Shown: piece after piece, positions 8,868 through 16,282 of the stretch
Layout of the letters: the number at the start of each line of letters is the position of its first letter
How positions within the stretch are numbered: the stretch's first letter is position 1
Source: Halarchaeum acidiphilum MH1-52-1
Lineage (GTDB): Archaea > Halobacteriota > Halobacteria > Halobacteriales > Halobacteriaceae
Reading direction: 5' to 3'
NCBI RefSeq assembly: GCF_000474235.1
Contig: NZ_BATA01000014.1
Location: forward strand, 1-42,937
DNA length: 42,937 bases
Program-made: the position numbers and the translations under genes
Notes under the pieces: model-generated
Seen by the model: only the letters and a program-made list of their open reading frames with translations
Told to the model about the DNA's origin: nothing
Databases searched by the model: none

Positions 8868-8969
8868 ACTGCTCCCGCGGTGCTCCCGCCGCGAGCGCTC
8901 CGCGCTCGCGGGACTGTTTTGGTGACGGTAAACGGGGGTTCGCACCGCGAACCCTCCGCAGAAAACGCG

Positions 8970-10844
8970 TCACGTGAAGAAGAAGATGAGCGCGCTGATG
9001 AGCACGGTGACGGCGACGACGACGGCGCCGAGGACGCTGCCGAGGGCGATGACGGCGTTGGCGTGGCTGGCGAGCGTCTCGGTGCGGTCGTTCCCGAAGA
9101 CGGTGACTTCGGTGTGTTCGGTGGCGACGCCGGCTTCGACGGGTTCGAGGTCGGCGATGGCGTCGCCCGCGAGGTCGCCGACGAGGTCGCGGAGTTCGGC
9201 CTCGTCGAGGACGTCGCCGACCTGATTCTCGGATTTGACGGTGTTGACGATGTGAGTGTCCGTCGTCATGATCTCGACGGCGTCGCGGGCGAAGCCGTGG
9301 GCGTCCACGAGGTCGCCGACGAGGTCGCCGCGGAGGCCGGGTTCCATGTTGTTGCCGTCGACGAGGACGTAGCAGGTGCGCTGGCCGTCGACTTCGGTGA
9401 CGGCGACGCGGACGCCGAGCGGGCCGATGCCCTCCTGTGGCGTCCAGACGGTGCGGTCCCACGCGACGCCGAGGGAGAGGGGGGCGCGCTCGGTGTCGGC
9501 GAGGCGGCCGCCGAGGTCGCCGGCGCCCTCGATGAGATTGAAGGAGCGCCGGCTACCGGGAACGACGTGGCCGAGGTCCTCGCCTTGCAGGCCGTTGTTG
9601 GAGTTGTGGGCGTCGGCGAGGAGGACGTCGTTGAGACCGGCGCGACGGGCTTCGGCGGCGGCGGCGAGACCGACGGCGTACTCGACGTCGTCGGCGAACG
9701 CGGGCGCGAAGGTAGCGGCGAGGAGCGCGCCGTCGTCGCCGAACCCCTGCCCGAGGAGGCTGGCGTCGCCGTGCGTGGTGCGGACGCTCGGCGTGGCGTC
9801 GCGCCCGTACTCGACGTTCGCGGCGGCGCGTTCGGCGGCGTCGACGAGGGTGTCGACTTCCTGTTCGGTGACGAGATTGAAGTCGTGGCCGGCGGTGGCG
9901 TGCGGGGGGAAGGCGAGGCCGTCGGCGGTCTCGGCGACGCGCTGGGGGAGGTTGCCGCCGCCGATCTCGCCCATGGGACCGGGGTGGATCATCGGGAGGA
10001 CGAAGCGGGCCTTCTCGTCGCCGTCGGGGCGGCGGAAGGAGAGGACGGTGACGGGGACGATGGCGTCCTCGCCGATCTGCTCGAAGAAGTCCTCGAGTTC
10101 GCGCGTGCCCTCGGCGATGTGGCCGATGAACCCCCGGAGGAAGTCGAGTCCCGAAACGCCCAGACTCTGACGCCACGGCCGGTCGATGGTTCGGATGAAG
10201 CCGTAGGCGACGAGCGCGTAGAGGACGCTCATCCCGACGAGGAGGAGGAGGTCGTCGGGGGTGACGAGCAGGAGGCGCGAGGGCGCACTCTGCGGTCGCG
10301 AGAGGTAGGCGTTGAGGAGCGGGACGTCGATGGTGAGATATCGCATCGTCCCGGAGTAGACGAAGAGGAGGACGCCCGCGGTGACGGTCTGAATGCTCGC
10401 GGGGACGGCGGCGAGCAGGAGGCTGTTGCGCGAGACGGCGAGGACGATGAGCAGGCGCAGGGCGAAGACGAGCGCGAGTGCGGCGATGAGGACGTCGAAG
10501 ACGAAGTTCTGTCCGAGGCGCGTGAGAACGGCGATCACGCTGGCGACGGCGAGGAGCGCGACGACGAGCAGTTCACAGCAGAGCGCGAGGAGCGACGAGC
10601 GGTTGTACGTGAGCTGGCCGTCGAGCCAGCGGTCGACCGGCGTGGTGAGGAGGCTGGCGGCGACGGTGGGAATCCCGACGTAGAAGACGCCCTGCCACAC
10701 GTCCTCCAGCGGGTAGGAGGCGGTGAACGCGGCGACGCCGGCGAGCGCGGCGACGAGGAGGGAGAAGGCGAGGCTCGCGTACCAGTTCGGGGCGCGGAAG
10801 ATGAACCGCGAGAGCGCCGCGAGATCGCCCTGCGTCTCGGTCAT
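8970..10844 (-). CDS. DUF2070 family membrane protein
   Basis: A 624-aa archaeal DUF2070 (COG3356) protein. About seven hydrophobic segments fill roughly residues 25-225. A large soluble domain follows (about 240-595) with conserved motifs SFRRPDGDEKARFVLPMIHPGPMGEIGGG, HATAGHDFNLVT, LLADAHNSNNG and CYVLVDGNN. A single membrane anchor (AVIALGSVLGAVVVAVTVLI) closes the protein. The His/Asp/Asn-rich motifs look like a metal-dependent hydrolase site, but the activity is unknown. The start lies six bases after the stop of guaAA, so the two are probably one transcript. Confidence 0.88.
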   Translation of the reverse strand: MTETQGDLAALSRFIFRAPNWYASLAFSLLVAALAGVAAFTASYPLEDVWQGVFYVGIPTVAASLLTTPVDRWLDGQLTYNRSSLLALCCELLVVALLAVASVIAVLTRLGQNFVFDVLIAALALVFALRLLIVLAVSRNSLLLAAVPASIQTVTAGVLLFVYSGTMRYLTIDVPLLNAYLSRPQSAPSRLLLVTPDDLLLLVGMSVLYALVAYGFIRTIDRPWRQSLGVSGLDFLRGFIGHIAEGTRELEDFFEQIGEDAIVPVTVLSFRRPDGDEKARFVLPMIHPGPMGEIGGGNLPQRVAETADGLAFPPHATAGHDFNLVTEQEVDTLVDAAERAAANVEYGRDATPSVRTTHGDASLLGQGFGDDGALLAATFAPAFADDVEYAVGLAAAAEARRAGLNDVLLADAHNSNNGLQGEDLGHVVPGSRRSFNLIEGAGDLGGRLADTERAPLSLGVAWDRTVWTPQEGIGPLGVRVAVTEVDGQRTCYVLVDGNNMEPGLRGDLVGDLVDAHGFARDAVEIMTTDTHIVNTVKSENQVGDVLDEAELRDLVGDLAGDAIADLEPVEAGVATEHTEVTVFGNDRTETLASHANAVIALGSVLGAVVVAVTVLISALIFFFT

Positions 10845-10850
10845 GGACGC

Positions 10851-11401
10851 CTACTCGCAGCGCGCGAGGAAGTTCTCGAAGACGACGTCGCCGGCTTCGG
10901 TGTGTGCGACCTCCGGGTGCCACTGGACGCCGTAGCGTTCGCGCTCGGGGTCGCTCATGGCCTCGACGTCGCAGACGTCGCTCGTCGCGGTGCGGGCGAA
11001 GCCGTCGGGGACCGCGTTCACCTCTCGGCGTGACTCGCCCACACGCGCGTCTCGGGGGCGAGCGAGCCGACGAGCGGGTCCTTCTCGTCCACGATCTCGA
11101 CGGTGACGTCCGCGTAGCCGCCGTACTCGCCGCTTCCGACGTCGCCGCCGTACTCCGCGGCGATGAACTGCATGCCGAGACAGATCCCGAGGATCGGGAC
11201 GTCGAGGTCGAGATACTCGTCACAGCGTCCCGTGCGGTCCATGCTCGGGCCGCCGGAGAGGACGAGGCCGTCGTACGCGGCGAGGTCGGCCGGTGCGGTG
11301 TCGTTGTCGACGAGTTCGGTGTCGACGCCGAGGTCGCGGAGCGCCCGGTGTTCCAAGTGCGTGAACTGGCCGTGGTTGTCCACGACGGCGATACGCGTCA
11401 T
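10851..11401 (-). pseudogene. guaAA: GMP synthase glutaminase subunit A, frameshifted
   Basis: Archaeal split GMP synthase subunit A, the glutaminase that feeds ammonia to subunit B. The first part (from the ATG at 11401) has IAVVDNHGQFTHLEHR, SGGPS and the nucleophile motif GICLGMQF. The frame stops after RVWASHAE near 11019. The remaining conserved part (VNAVPDGFARTA, then YGVQWHPEVAHTE with the catalytic His and Glu, to the TAG at 10851-10853) is in the next frame. Adding one base near 11024 gives the expected SHADEVNAVPDG. GMP synthase is normally needed for growth, so a sequencing deletion is likelier than a true null. TATA-like ctttttacgg precedes it. Confidence 0.9.
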
Positions 11402-11526
11402 GGGGGAGTCTATCGGCCGTCACCGTAAAAAGCCCTCGTAGTCCGTCGAGGCGCGAGACGGGCGTCAGACGGGGCGCTGCCGGTCGTCCCGCGAGAGCGG
11501 TGGCGGGCGATCGACAGATCAGCGGG

Positions 11527-12096
11527 TCACTCGTCGCCGCGCCGCTCGGCTGCCGTCTCGAAGCCCAGTTCGGCGAGTTCGTCGCTTCTGCGTCCCTCCG
11601 CCGCCGCGAGCGCCTCGGCGCTCGGGGACGCGTCGTCGTCGATGCGCGCCCACGCGTCGTGGACGGCGGCGTGACACCACCGACAGAGGACGACGGTGAT
11701 CTCGTGGGCGGCGGACGAGTCGGCGCCGCGGCCGGCACGGTCGCCGTTCGCTCGGTCCGCGGCCTCACGTTCCTCGTCCGCGTAGGAGAGGTGGTGCTCT
11801 TCGAGGAGCGGGCGACCGTCGCCGTGGGCGTCGCGGCGCGCTTCGAGACCGCACCGGGCGCACTCGCGTTCGTCGCTGGTCGAGCGGTAGTGGGGGCAGT
11901 CGCACCACTCGCAGTCGCCGGCCGCGGCGGGACAGCGGTAGTCCGCGCTCGCGCGTTCGGCGGCGAAGTCGCGATCGTGTTCGGGGTGCTCGAAGGCGTA
12001 GCGGCACTCGCCGTCCCCGGTGACGTGATCGCAGACCCCGGCGTGCGCGTAGGGGTCGTCCACGCCCACGGCGGTCCCGGTCGGCGTCTTCTTCAC
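11527..12096 (-). CDS. Haloarchaeal HNH-like zinc protein (DUF7097-type)
   Basis: A 189-aa Cys/His-rich protein. Paired cysteines occur as CDHVTGDGEC, then CEWCDCPHY and CARCG, then the C-terminal block HHLSY...CRWCHAAVHDAW. The last block has the look of an HNH or McrA-like zinc-bound fold, in which CxxC and His residues hold zinc and a His-His pair sits in the active site. I recall similar haloarchaeal proteins filed as DUF7097, without known function. Start: GTG at 12096 (VKKTPTG); in-frame codons further up read into the promoter and the divergent gene. It could be a nuclease or a purely structural zinc protein. Confidence 0.6.
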   Translation of the reverse strand: MKKTPTGTAVGVDDPYAHAGVCDHVTGDGECRYAFEHPEHDRDFAAERASADYRCPAAAGDCEWCDCPHYRSTSDERECARCGLEARRDAHGDGRPLLEEHHLSYADEEREAADRANGDRAGRGADSSAAHEITVVLCRWCHAAVHDAWARIDDDASPSAEALAAAEGRRSDELAELGFETAAERRGDE

Positions 12097-12177
12097 CGCC
12101 TCGTCCTCGCGCCGGGAGCGGCAAAACGGTTGCGCGCGCCCCGAAGAGTGAAACGGGCGGATGCCGTCGTCCGGGGC

Positions 12178-12522
12178 GTGCGCGTAGTCCACGATCGGGG
12201 GGACGAGACGGCGGTGCTGGCGAGCGAGGTCGATGTCGCCGACTCGTTCCTCTCGCGGGCGCGCGGGCTGATGTTCCGCACGTCGATCCCTGCGGGGTAC
12301 GCCCTCGTCTTCGAGTTCGACGAGCCGAAACGCCGCGACGTCCACATGGTGTTCGTCCCGTTCGCCATCGACGTCCTCTGGCTCGTCGACGACGAGGTGC
12401 AGCGGGTCGAGACCCTCTCGGCGTGGACGGGACTCGACGCCGCGGAGGCGGATCGGTTGATCGAACTCCCGGCGGGCGCGGCGGCGGGCGTCCGCGTGGG
12501 CGACACCGTGCGGGTGGCGTGA
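12178..12522 (+). CDS. DUF192 family protein
   Basis: A 114-aa protein of the DUF192 (COG1430) family, a small beta-rich fold of unknown function. The family core is clear: VADSFLSRARGLMFR, then YALVFEFDE, then RDVHMVFVPFAIDVLWLVD, then VETLSAWTGLDAAEADRLIELPAG. Most bacterial members are secreted. This one has no signal peptide when started at the GTG at 12178 (VRVVHDRG), the start that aligns with the family. GTG 12148 is possible and adds ten residues. It is divergent from the HNH-like gene with an 81-base gap holding both promoters. Confidence 0.82.
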   Translation: MRVVHDRGDETAVLASEVDVADSFLSRARGLMFRTSIPAGYALVFEFDEPKRRDVHMVFVPFAIDVLWLVDDEVQRVETLSAWTGLDAAEADRLIELPAGAAAGVRVGDTVRVA

Positions 12523-12610
12523 CTGCGGGTGGCGCGACTTGCGGGTGGCGTGACTGCGGGTGCGGGCACGACCACCCCACCGTCACGGATATTCCCGATG
12601 GTTCCGACCA

Positions 12611-12618
12611 GTTTAAGA
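12611..12618 (+). promoter_or_regulatory. TATA-like box of the cimA transcript
   Basis: The sequence gtttaaga is about 27-30 bases before the ATG at 12645, so transcription should start close to the leader ORF rather than at the cimA start. Confidence 0.4.
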
Positions 12619-12644
12619 GGCTCGGCGTCCTCGGTGGGAGTACG

Positions 12645-12719
12645 ATGACGTCAGATACGACGACGTCGGAGGATAGAGGAAGTCGCCGCAGGGCGGCTGG
12701 CCGTGAAATCCGACGGTAA
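12645..12719 (+). CDS. Possible 24-codon leader ORF of cimA
   Basis: A short frame MTSDTTTSEDRGSRRRAAGR followed by EIRR and a TAA stop. Its ATG lies at the expected 5' end of the cimA mRNA and it overlaps the first in-frame cimA codons (GTG 12703) in another frame. It could be a translational leader, or it could be the true N-terminus of cimA separated by an indel. No run of Ile or Leu codons is present, so a classic attenuator is unlikely. Confidence 0.35.
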   Translation: MTSDTTTSEDRGSRRRAAGREIRR

Positions 12720-14274
12720 CGAAACCACACCCGACAGCGAGTTCTCGATGGACTTCTTCTCAAACACCACCCGCAGCGACGGCGACGTACAGTTCCTCGA
12801 CACGACCCTCCGGGACGGCGAGCAGGCGCCCGGTATCTCCCTCAGCCCGGATCAGAAGGCGGACATCGCCCGCCGACTGGATCGCGCGGGCGTCGCGGCC
12901 ATCGAGGCCGGGAGCGCCTGCACGAGCGCCGCGGAGCGCGAGACGATCCGGCGCGTCACGAGTCTCGGTCTCGACGCGCGGATCACGAGCTTCTGCCGCG
13001 GCGTCCAGCGCGACGTCGATCTCGCGCTCGACTGCGACGTCGACGGCGTCCACATCGTCGTGCCCGCGAGCGACCGGCACGTCGAGGGGAAGGTCGGCTC
13101 GACGCGCGAGGAGGTCGTCGAGACGACCGCCGAACTCGTCGCGTACGCGAAAGAACACGACCTCTGGGTCGAGGTGATCGGCGAGGACGGCTCTCGCGCC
13201 GACTACGACTATCTCGAAGCGCAGGCCGAGGCCGCCTTCGAGGCGGGCGCCGATCGCTTCTGTTACGCCGACACCGTCGGCCACGCCTCACCCGAGGAGG
13301 TCTATCGGGGCGTGGCGCGCCTCGCCGACCACGGGCCGGTGAGCGTGCACACGCACGACGACCTCGGGCTCGCGGTGACGAACGCGCTCGCCGGTCTCGC
13401 CGCGGGCGCGGATCTCGTCCACGGGACGGTCAACGGCATCGGCGAGCGCGCGGGCAACGTCGCCTTGGAGGAGGTCGCGATCGCGCTCTGGCACTGCTAC
13501 GGCGTCGAGCCGATGGCGACCGAGTCGCTCTACGATCTCGCCGCGGCCGTCTCCGAGGCGACGGGCATCCCGCTCCCGCCGAACAAAGCGGTCTCGGGCG
13601 AGAACGCCTTCGCGCACGAGTCCGGCATCCACACGGACGGCACGCTGAAGGACGAGCGGATGTACGAGCCGTACCCCCCGGAAGCGGTCGGGCGCGAGCG
13701 CCGCCTCGTCCTCGGGAAGCACGCGGGGCGCGCGGGCGTGCGCGCCGCGCTCGCCGAACACGACGTCGAACTGGACGACGACGCGCTCGCGGCGGTCGTG
13801 GAGCGCGTGAAGACCCTCGGTGAGAAGGGGCGTCGCGTCACGGACGCGGATCTGCTCACCATCGCCGAGGACGTCCGCGGGCGCTCGCGCGAGCGTCGCG
13901 TCGAACTCCTCGATCTGACCGCGGCGAGCGGGTCGGGGACGCCCTCGGCGAGCATCCGACTCCGCGTGGACGACGACGAGCGCACCGCGGCGGGCACCGG
14001 GAGCGGTCCCGTCGACGCCGCGTTGGGCGCGACCCGGCGGGCGCTCGGCTCCGAGTTCTCGTTCCACCTCGAATCGTACCACGTCGACGCCATCACGGGC
14101 GGGACGGACGCCGTCGTCACCGTCGACGTCGAGGTCTCGCGGGGCGACCACTCGGTGTCGGTGTCCGCGAGCGACGCCGACATCACCGTCGCGAGCGTCA
14201 CGGCGGTCCTCGACGCCCTCGACCGACTCCTCCCCGAGGCCGACGCGGAGGACGCCGTGCCCGCGGACGACTGA
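12703..14274 (+). CDS. cimA: (R)-citramalate synthase (isopropylmalate synthase family)
   Basis: A 523-aa enzyme (508 if started at ATG 12748) that condenses pyruvate with acetyl-CoA in the threonine-independent route to isoleucine. The TIM barrel starts FLDTTLRDGEQAPGISLSP and has VHTHDDLGLAVTNALAG, GTVNGIGERAGN and AFAHESGIHTDG, supplying the metal ligands and catalytic residues. A C-terminal LeuA-type allosteric domain covers about residues 400-510 (GPVDAALGATRRALG, SYHVDAITGGTDAVV). The IEAGSA and DVDGVHIVVP blocks resemble Methanocaldococcus CimA more than LeuA, but isopropylmalate synthase cannot be excluded. The start is uncertain: GTG 12703 or ATG 12748. Confidence 0.85.
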   Translation: MKSDGNETTPDSEFSMDFFSNTTRSDGDVQFLDTTLRDGEQAPGISLSPDQKADIARRLDRAGVAAIEAGSACTSAAERETIRRVTSLGLDARITSFCRGVQRDVDLALDCDVDGVHIVVPASDRHVEGKVGSTREEVVETTAELVAYAKEHDLWVEVIGEDGSRADYDYLEAQAEAAFEAGADRFCYADTVGHASPEEVYRGVARLADHGPVSVHTHDDLGLAVTNALAGLAAGADLVHGTVNGIGERAGNVALEEVAIALWHCYGVEPMATESLYDLAAAVSEATGIPLPPNKAVSGENAFAHESGIHTDGTLKDERMYEPYPPEAVGRERRLVLGKHAGRAGVRAALAEHDVELDDDALAAVVERVKTLGEKGRRVTDADLLTIAEDVRGRSRERRVELLDLTAASGSGTPSASIRLRVDDDERTAAGTGSGPVDAALGATRRALGSEFSFHLESYHVDAITGGTDAVVTVDVEVSRGDHSVSVSASDADITVASVTAVLDALDRLLPEADAEDAVPADD

Positions 14275-14275
14275 A

Positions 14276-14415
14276 GCGTGGCGCCTTTGGAGCCACGTTG
14301 CAGCGAGCGGTGAGCGAGAGCGAGGCGTGAGCCGCGCGGTCGCTTGCGACCGCGGTATCGCGAGCGGTGAACGCAGTGAACCGCGAGCCGCGTGGCGCCG
14401 TCGCGTAGCGACGGC
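14276..14415. repeat. Hairpin-rich intergenic element with 10-bp direct repeats
   Basis: The spacer after cimA contains two strong perfect hairpins: 14335-14354 (CGCGGTCGC tt GCGACCGCG) and 14397-14415 (GCCGTCGC gta GCGACGGC). Weaker ones lie at 14277-14297 and 14364-14384. The 10-base sequence gcgtggcgcc occurs at both 14276-14285 and 14390-14399. It looks like a REP-like palindromic cluster or a degraded MITE. The first hairpin may serve as a cimA terminator. Confidence 0.55.
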
Positions 14416-14421
14416 CGGATA

Positions 14422-14437
14422 CTCTATGGGGATAGAG
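14422..14437. promoter_or_regulatory. Inverted repeat CTCTAT-GGGG-ATAGAG at a promoter
   Basis: Perfect 6-base arms with a GGGG centre, 20 bases before the ATG at 14458, overlapping the position expected for the TATA box. A candidate operator for the downstream gene. Confidence 0.4.
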
Positions 14438-14457
14438 ACCATACCGCACGAACGAGC

Positions 14458-14823
14458 ATGAGTGATCCACCGACGGAGGCGCTCACGAGCGCGTGCCGAA
14501 GCGCGATCGGCGATTCGCTGCGGAGCGTCGTCCACTTCACCGACGAGGGGTACGAGCGGGTCTATCTGCGCGAGGACCTCGACGCGGCGGCGGATCTGGA
14601 GTGTTTCGTCGAGAACGAGCGCACGGGGTTCGAGCGCCGCGACACCAGCCGCGGCTCCGAGCTGGGCGCGTACGAGTACACGATCCACGGCTACGAGAAC
14701 GGCGCGCTGACGCGCGTCGTCGGCGACGACGCCGGCGTCTTCGTCACCACCGATCCGCTCTCGGCGTCGCGCTTCGAGGAGGTGGCGGTCGCCGTGCGCG
14801 ACGTGCTGAACGGGCGGGCGTGA
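14458..14823 (+). CDS. Haloarchaeal protein of unknown function
   Basis: A 121-aa acidic, cytoplasmic-looking protein with no membrane segment. It reads as one alpha/beta domain: a helix (EALTSACRSAIGDSLRSVVHF), strands (YERVYLRED), a central helix, then EYTIHGYENGALTRVV and a strand followed by a helix with FEEVAVAVRDVLN. I believe close relatives exist only in haloarchaea, but I cannot assign a function. The ATG at 14458 is chosen over an upstream in-frame codon because the upstream part overlaps the hairpin spacer. It is convergent with tRNA-Ser. Confidence 0.65.
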   Translation: MSDPPTEALTSACRSAIGDSLRSVVHFTDEGYERVYLREDLDAAADLECFVENERTGFERRDTSRGSELGAYEYTIHGYENGALTRVVGDDAGVFVTTDPLSASRFEEVAVAVRDVLNGRA

Positions 14824-14859
14824 GCGACGCTCTCGAACGTGCAAACGAAAGGGGTGGAG

Positions 14860-14944
14860 CGCCGAGGGTGAGATTCGAACTCACGAGTCCGTGTGGACAG
14901 TTGCTTTCGAGGCAACCGCCTTGGCCAGGCTAGGCTACCTCGGC
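14860..14944 (-). tRNA. tRNA-Ser (anticodon CGA)
   Basis: An 85-base tRNA with acceptor stem GCCGAGG/CCTCGGC, anticodon stem gttgc/gcaac enclosing the loop ctCGAaa, a long class II variable arm (tgtccacacggactc) and a T-loop gttcgaat. The anticodon CGA and the long variable arm give serine. No intron and no encoded CCA. Confidence 0.95.
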
Positions 14945-14997
14945 TTACTCCACCGTAGTGCGCTTCCGACTTTAGCCGTTTCGATTCGGATCGGGGG

Positions 14998-15426
14998 TCA
15001 TTCCTCGTCGCGGTACGCCGCGACGTCGAGTTTCCGCGCGGCGCGGGAGATGAGGTGCGCGCCGGTAGGGGCGGTGACGAAGAGGAAGGCGATACCGACG
15101 AGGGAGGTGAGTCCGGCGCCGAAGGGACCGAAGCGGACGAAGCCGGCGAGGAACAGCGAGGCCGCGCCGAGCGTCGTCGCCTTCGACGTGGCGTGCATCC
15201 GGTTGTAGACGTCCGGGAAGCGCAGCAGGCCGAGCGCGCCGACGCAGAGGAAGAACGTCCCGACGACGACGAGCGCGGCGACGACGGCGAGCCGGAGGTC
15301 GGTGGGACCGGCGGCCGCGGCGTGTGCCCCCGTGCCCGTACCCTCGGCCGTGGCCGCGGCGGCCGCGCTGATGGACTCGCGGACGGGCGCGGACGCGGTG
15401 ATGAGCGAGAGCGAGTGCGGGATCAC
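14998..15426 (-). CDS. mnhG: Mrp/Mnh cation antiporter subunit G
   Basis: A 142-aa small membrane subunit of the multisubunit Na+(K+)/H+ antiporter. Three hydrophobic segments cover about residues 48-73, 88-104 and 107-122. The family motif LGLLRFPDVYNRMHATSKATTLG, at about residues 66-88, identifies MnhG. The first 40 or so residues are an Ala-rich, low-complexity extension not usual in bacterial MnhG. The start overlaps the mnhF stop by four bases. It is the last gene of the operon. Confidence 0.9.
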   Translation of the reverse strand: MIPHSLSLITASAPVRESISAAAAATAEGTGTGAHAAAAGPTDLRLAVVAALVVVGTFFLCVGALGLLRFPDVYNRMHATSKATTLGAASLFLAGFVRFGPFGAGLTSLVGIAFLFVTAPTGAHLISRAARKLDVAAYRDEE

Positions 15427-15707
15427 TCGATGATCGCCCCCTCGGTGAGGTACTTCGCGGCGACGACCGTCGTCACGAAGCCGACGATGGCGAGCATGAC
15501 GGCGACGAGGACGAAGAACGAGCGCTCGGCGTCGAGGGCGTGGAGGACGACGAGCGCGACGACGCCCGTCGAGACGGCGTCGAGCGCGACGGCGCGGTCG
15601 GGGACGGTCGGTCCGACGACGACTCGATACGTACAGGCGAGCGTCGCGAGCGCGGCGGCGACGCCGCAGCCGAGGAGAACGAGGTGATAGATGTCGGTGA
15701 CGTTCAT
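15423..15707 (-). CDS. mnhF: Mrp/Mnh cation antiporter subunit F
   Basis: A 94-aa protein with three membrane helices. The motif RVVVGPTVPDRAVALDAVSTGVV at about residues 28-50 is characteristic of MnhF/MrpF. The ATG at 15707 overlaps the mnhE stop (ATGA) and the stop overlaps the mnhG start. A much longer open frame runs upstream of this ATG through mnhE and mnhD, but that continuity only reflects the mnhD frameshift and low stop density. Confidence 0.9.
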   Translation of the reverse strand: MNVTDIYHLVLLGCGVAAALATLACTYRVVVGPTVPDRAVALDAVSTGVVALVVLHALDAERSFFVLVAVMLAIVGFVTTVVAAKYLTEGAIIE

Positions 15708-16282
15708 CGCTCGCTCACCTCCGCGTCGTCCCCCTCGCGGACGACGTCGCGCGCGGGCGTCTCGGGATCCGCCTCCTCGTCGAAGATCGTGAGGGCGTAG
15801 CGCTCCCAGCGCCGGATGGGGGCGACGACGGCCGCGACGTCGCCGACGTCGACGGCGTGGACGAGGAGGGCGTTCGCGTCCGCGTCGTAGTCCATGGTGA
15901 GGGTGCCGGGCGTGAGCGTGATGGAGTTGGCGATCGTCGTGATCGCGGCGTCGCTCTCGACGCGCAGCGGGACGACGAGGACGCCGGGGTCGAGGCGCGG
16001 CGATGGCGCGAGCACGCGCTTCGCGACGTCGACGTTCGCGGTGAGGAGTTCGTAGACGAAGACGGCGAGGTACTTCCCGGCCGCGGGGAGCATCGCGCGC
16101 GTCCGCCCGAGTTCGCTGCGTCCGGGGAAGAGCGCGCGGAAGAGGTAGGTGACGGGGAGCGAGAGCACGAGTCCCGTGAGGAGACCGGCGGCGATCCCGT
16201 CGAGCGTCCCGGGCGTGTCGGAGACGAACAGCCAGACGACGCCGAGGACGACGCCGGCGGTGATCCAGCGCGGGACCTTCAC
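15704..16282 (-). CDS. mnhE: Mrp/Mnh cation antiporter subunit E
   Basis: A 192-aa subunit with N-terminal membrane helices (ITAGVVLGVVWLFVS, IAAGLLTGLVLSLPVTYLF). The diagnostic MnhE region follows: KYLAVFVYELLTANVDVAKRVL, then SDAAITTIANSITLTPGTLTMDYD, then VHAVDV. The soluble C-terminal tail is charged and ends DAEVSER. The start is GTG 16282 (VKVPRWITAG), overlapping the mnhD stop by four bases. Upstream in-frame sequence is Arg-rich shadow of mnhD. Confidence 0.9.
   Translation of the reverse strand: MKVPRWITAGVVLGVVWLFVSDTPGTLDGIAAGLLTGLVLSLPVTYLFRALFPGRSELGRTRAMLPAAGKYLAVFVYELLTANVDVAKRVLAPSPRLDPGVLVVPLRVESDAAITTIANSITLTPGTLTMDYDADANALLVHAVDVGDVAAVVAPIRRWERYALTIFDEEADPETPARDVVREGDDAEVSER

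Noticed and set aside
8529-11033. Very long plus-strand open frame opposite the DUF2070 gene
   Set aside because: It is the antisense of DUF2070 and guaAA. Its sequence is low-complexity Glu/Asp/Gly/Val without any domain, as expected from GC-rich haloarchaeal antisense frames.
14877-14944. Plus-strand frame through tRNA-Ser
   Set aside because: The sequence folds as a complete class II tRNA on the minus strand; the frame is a by-product.
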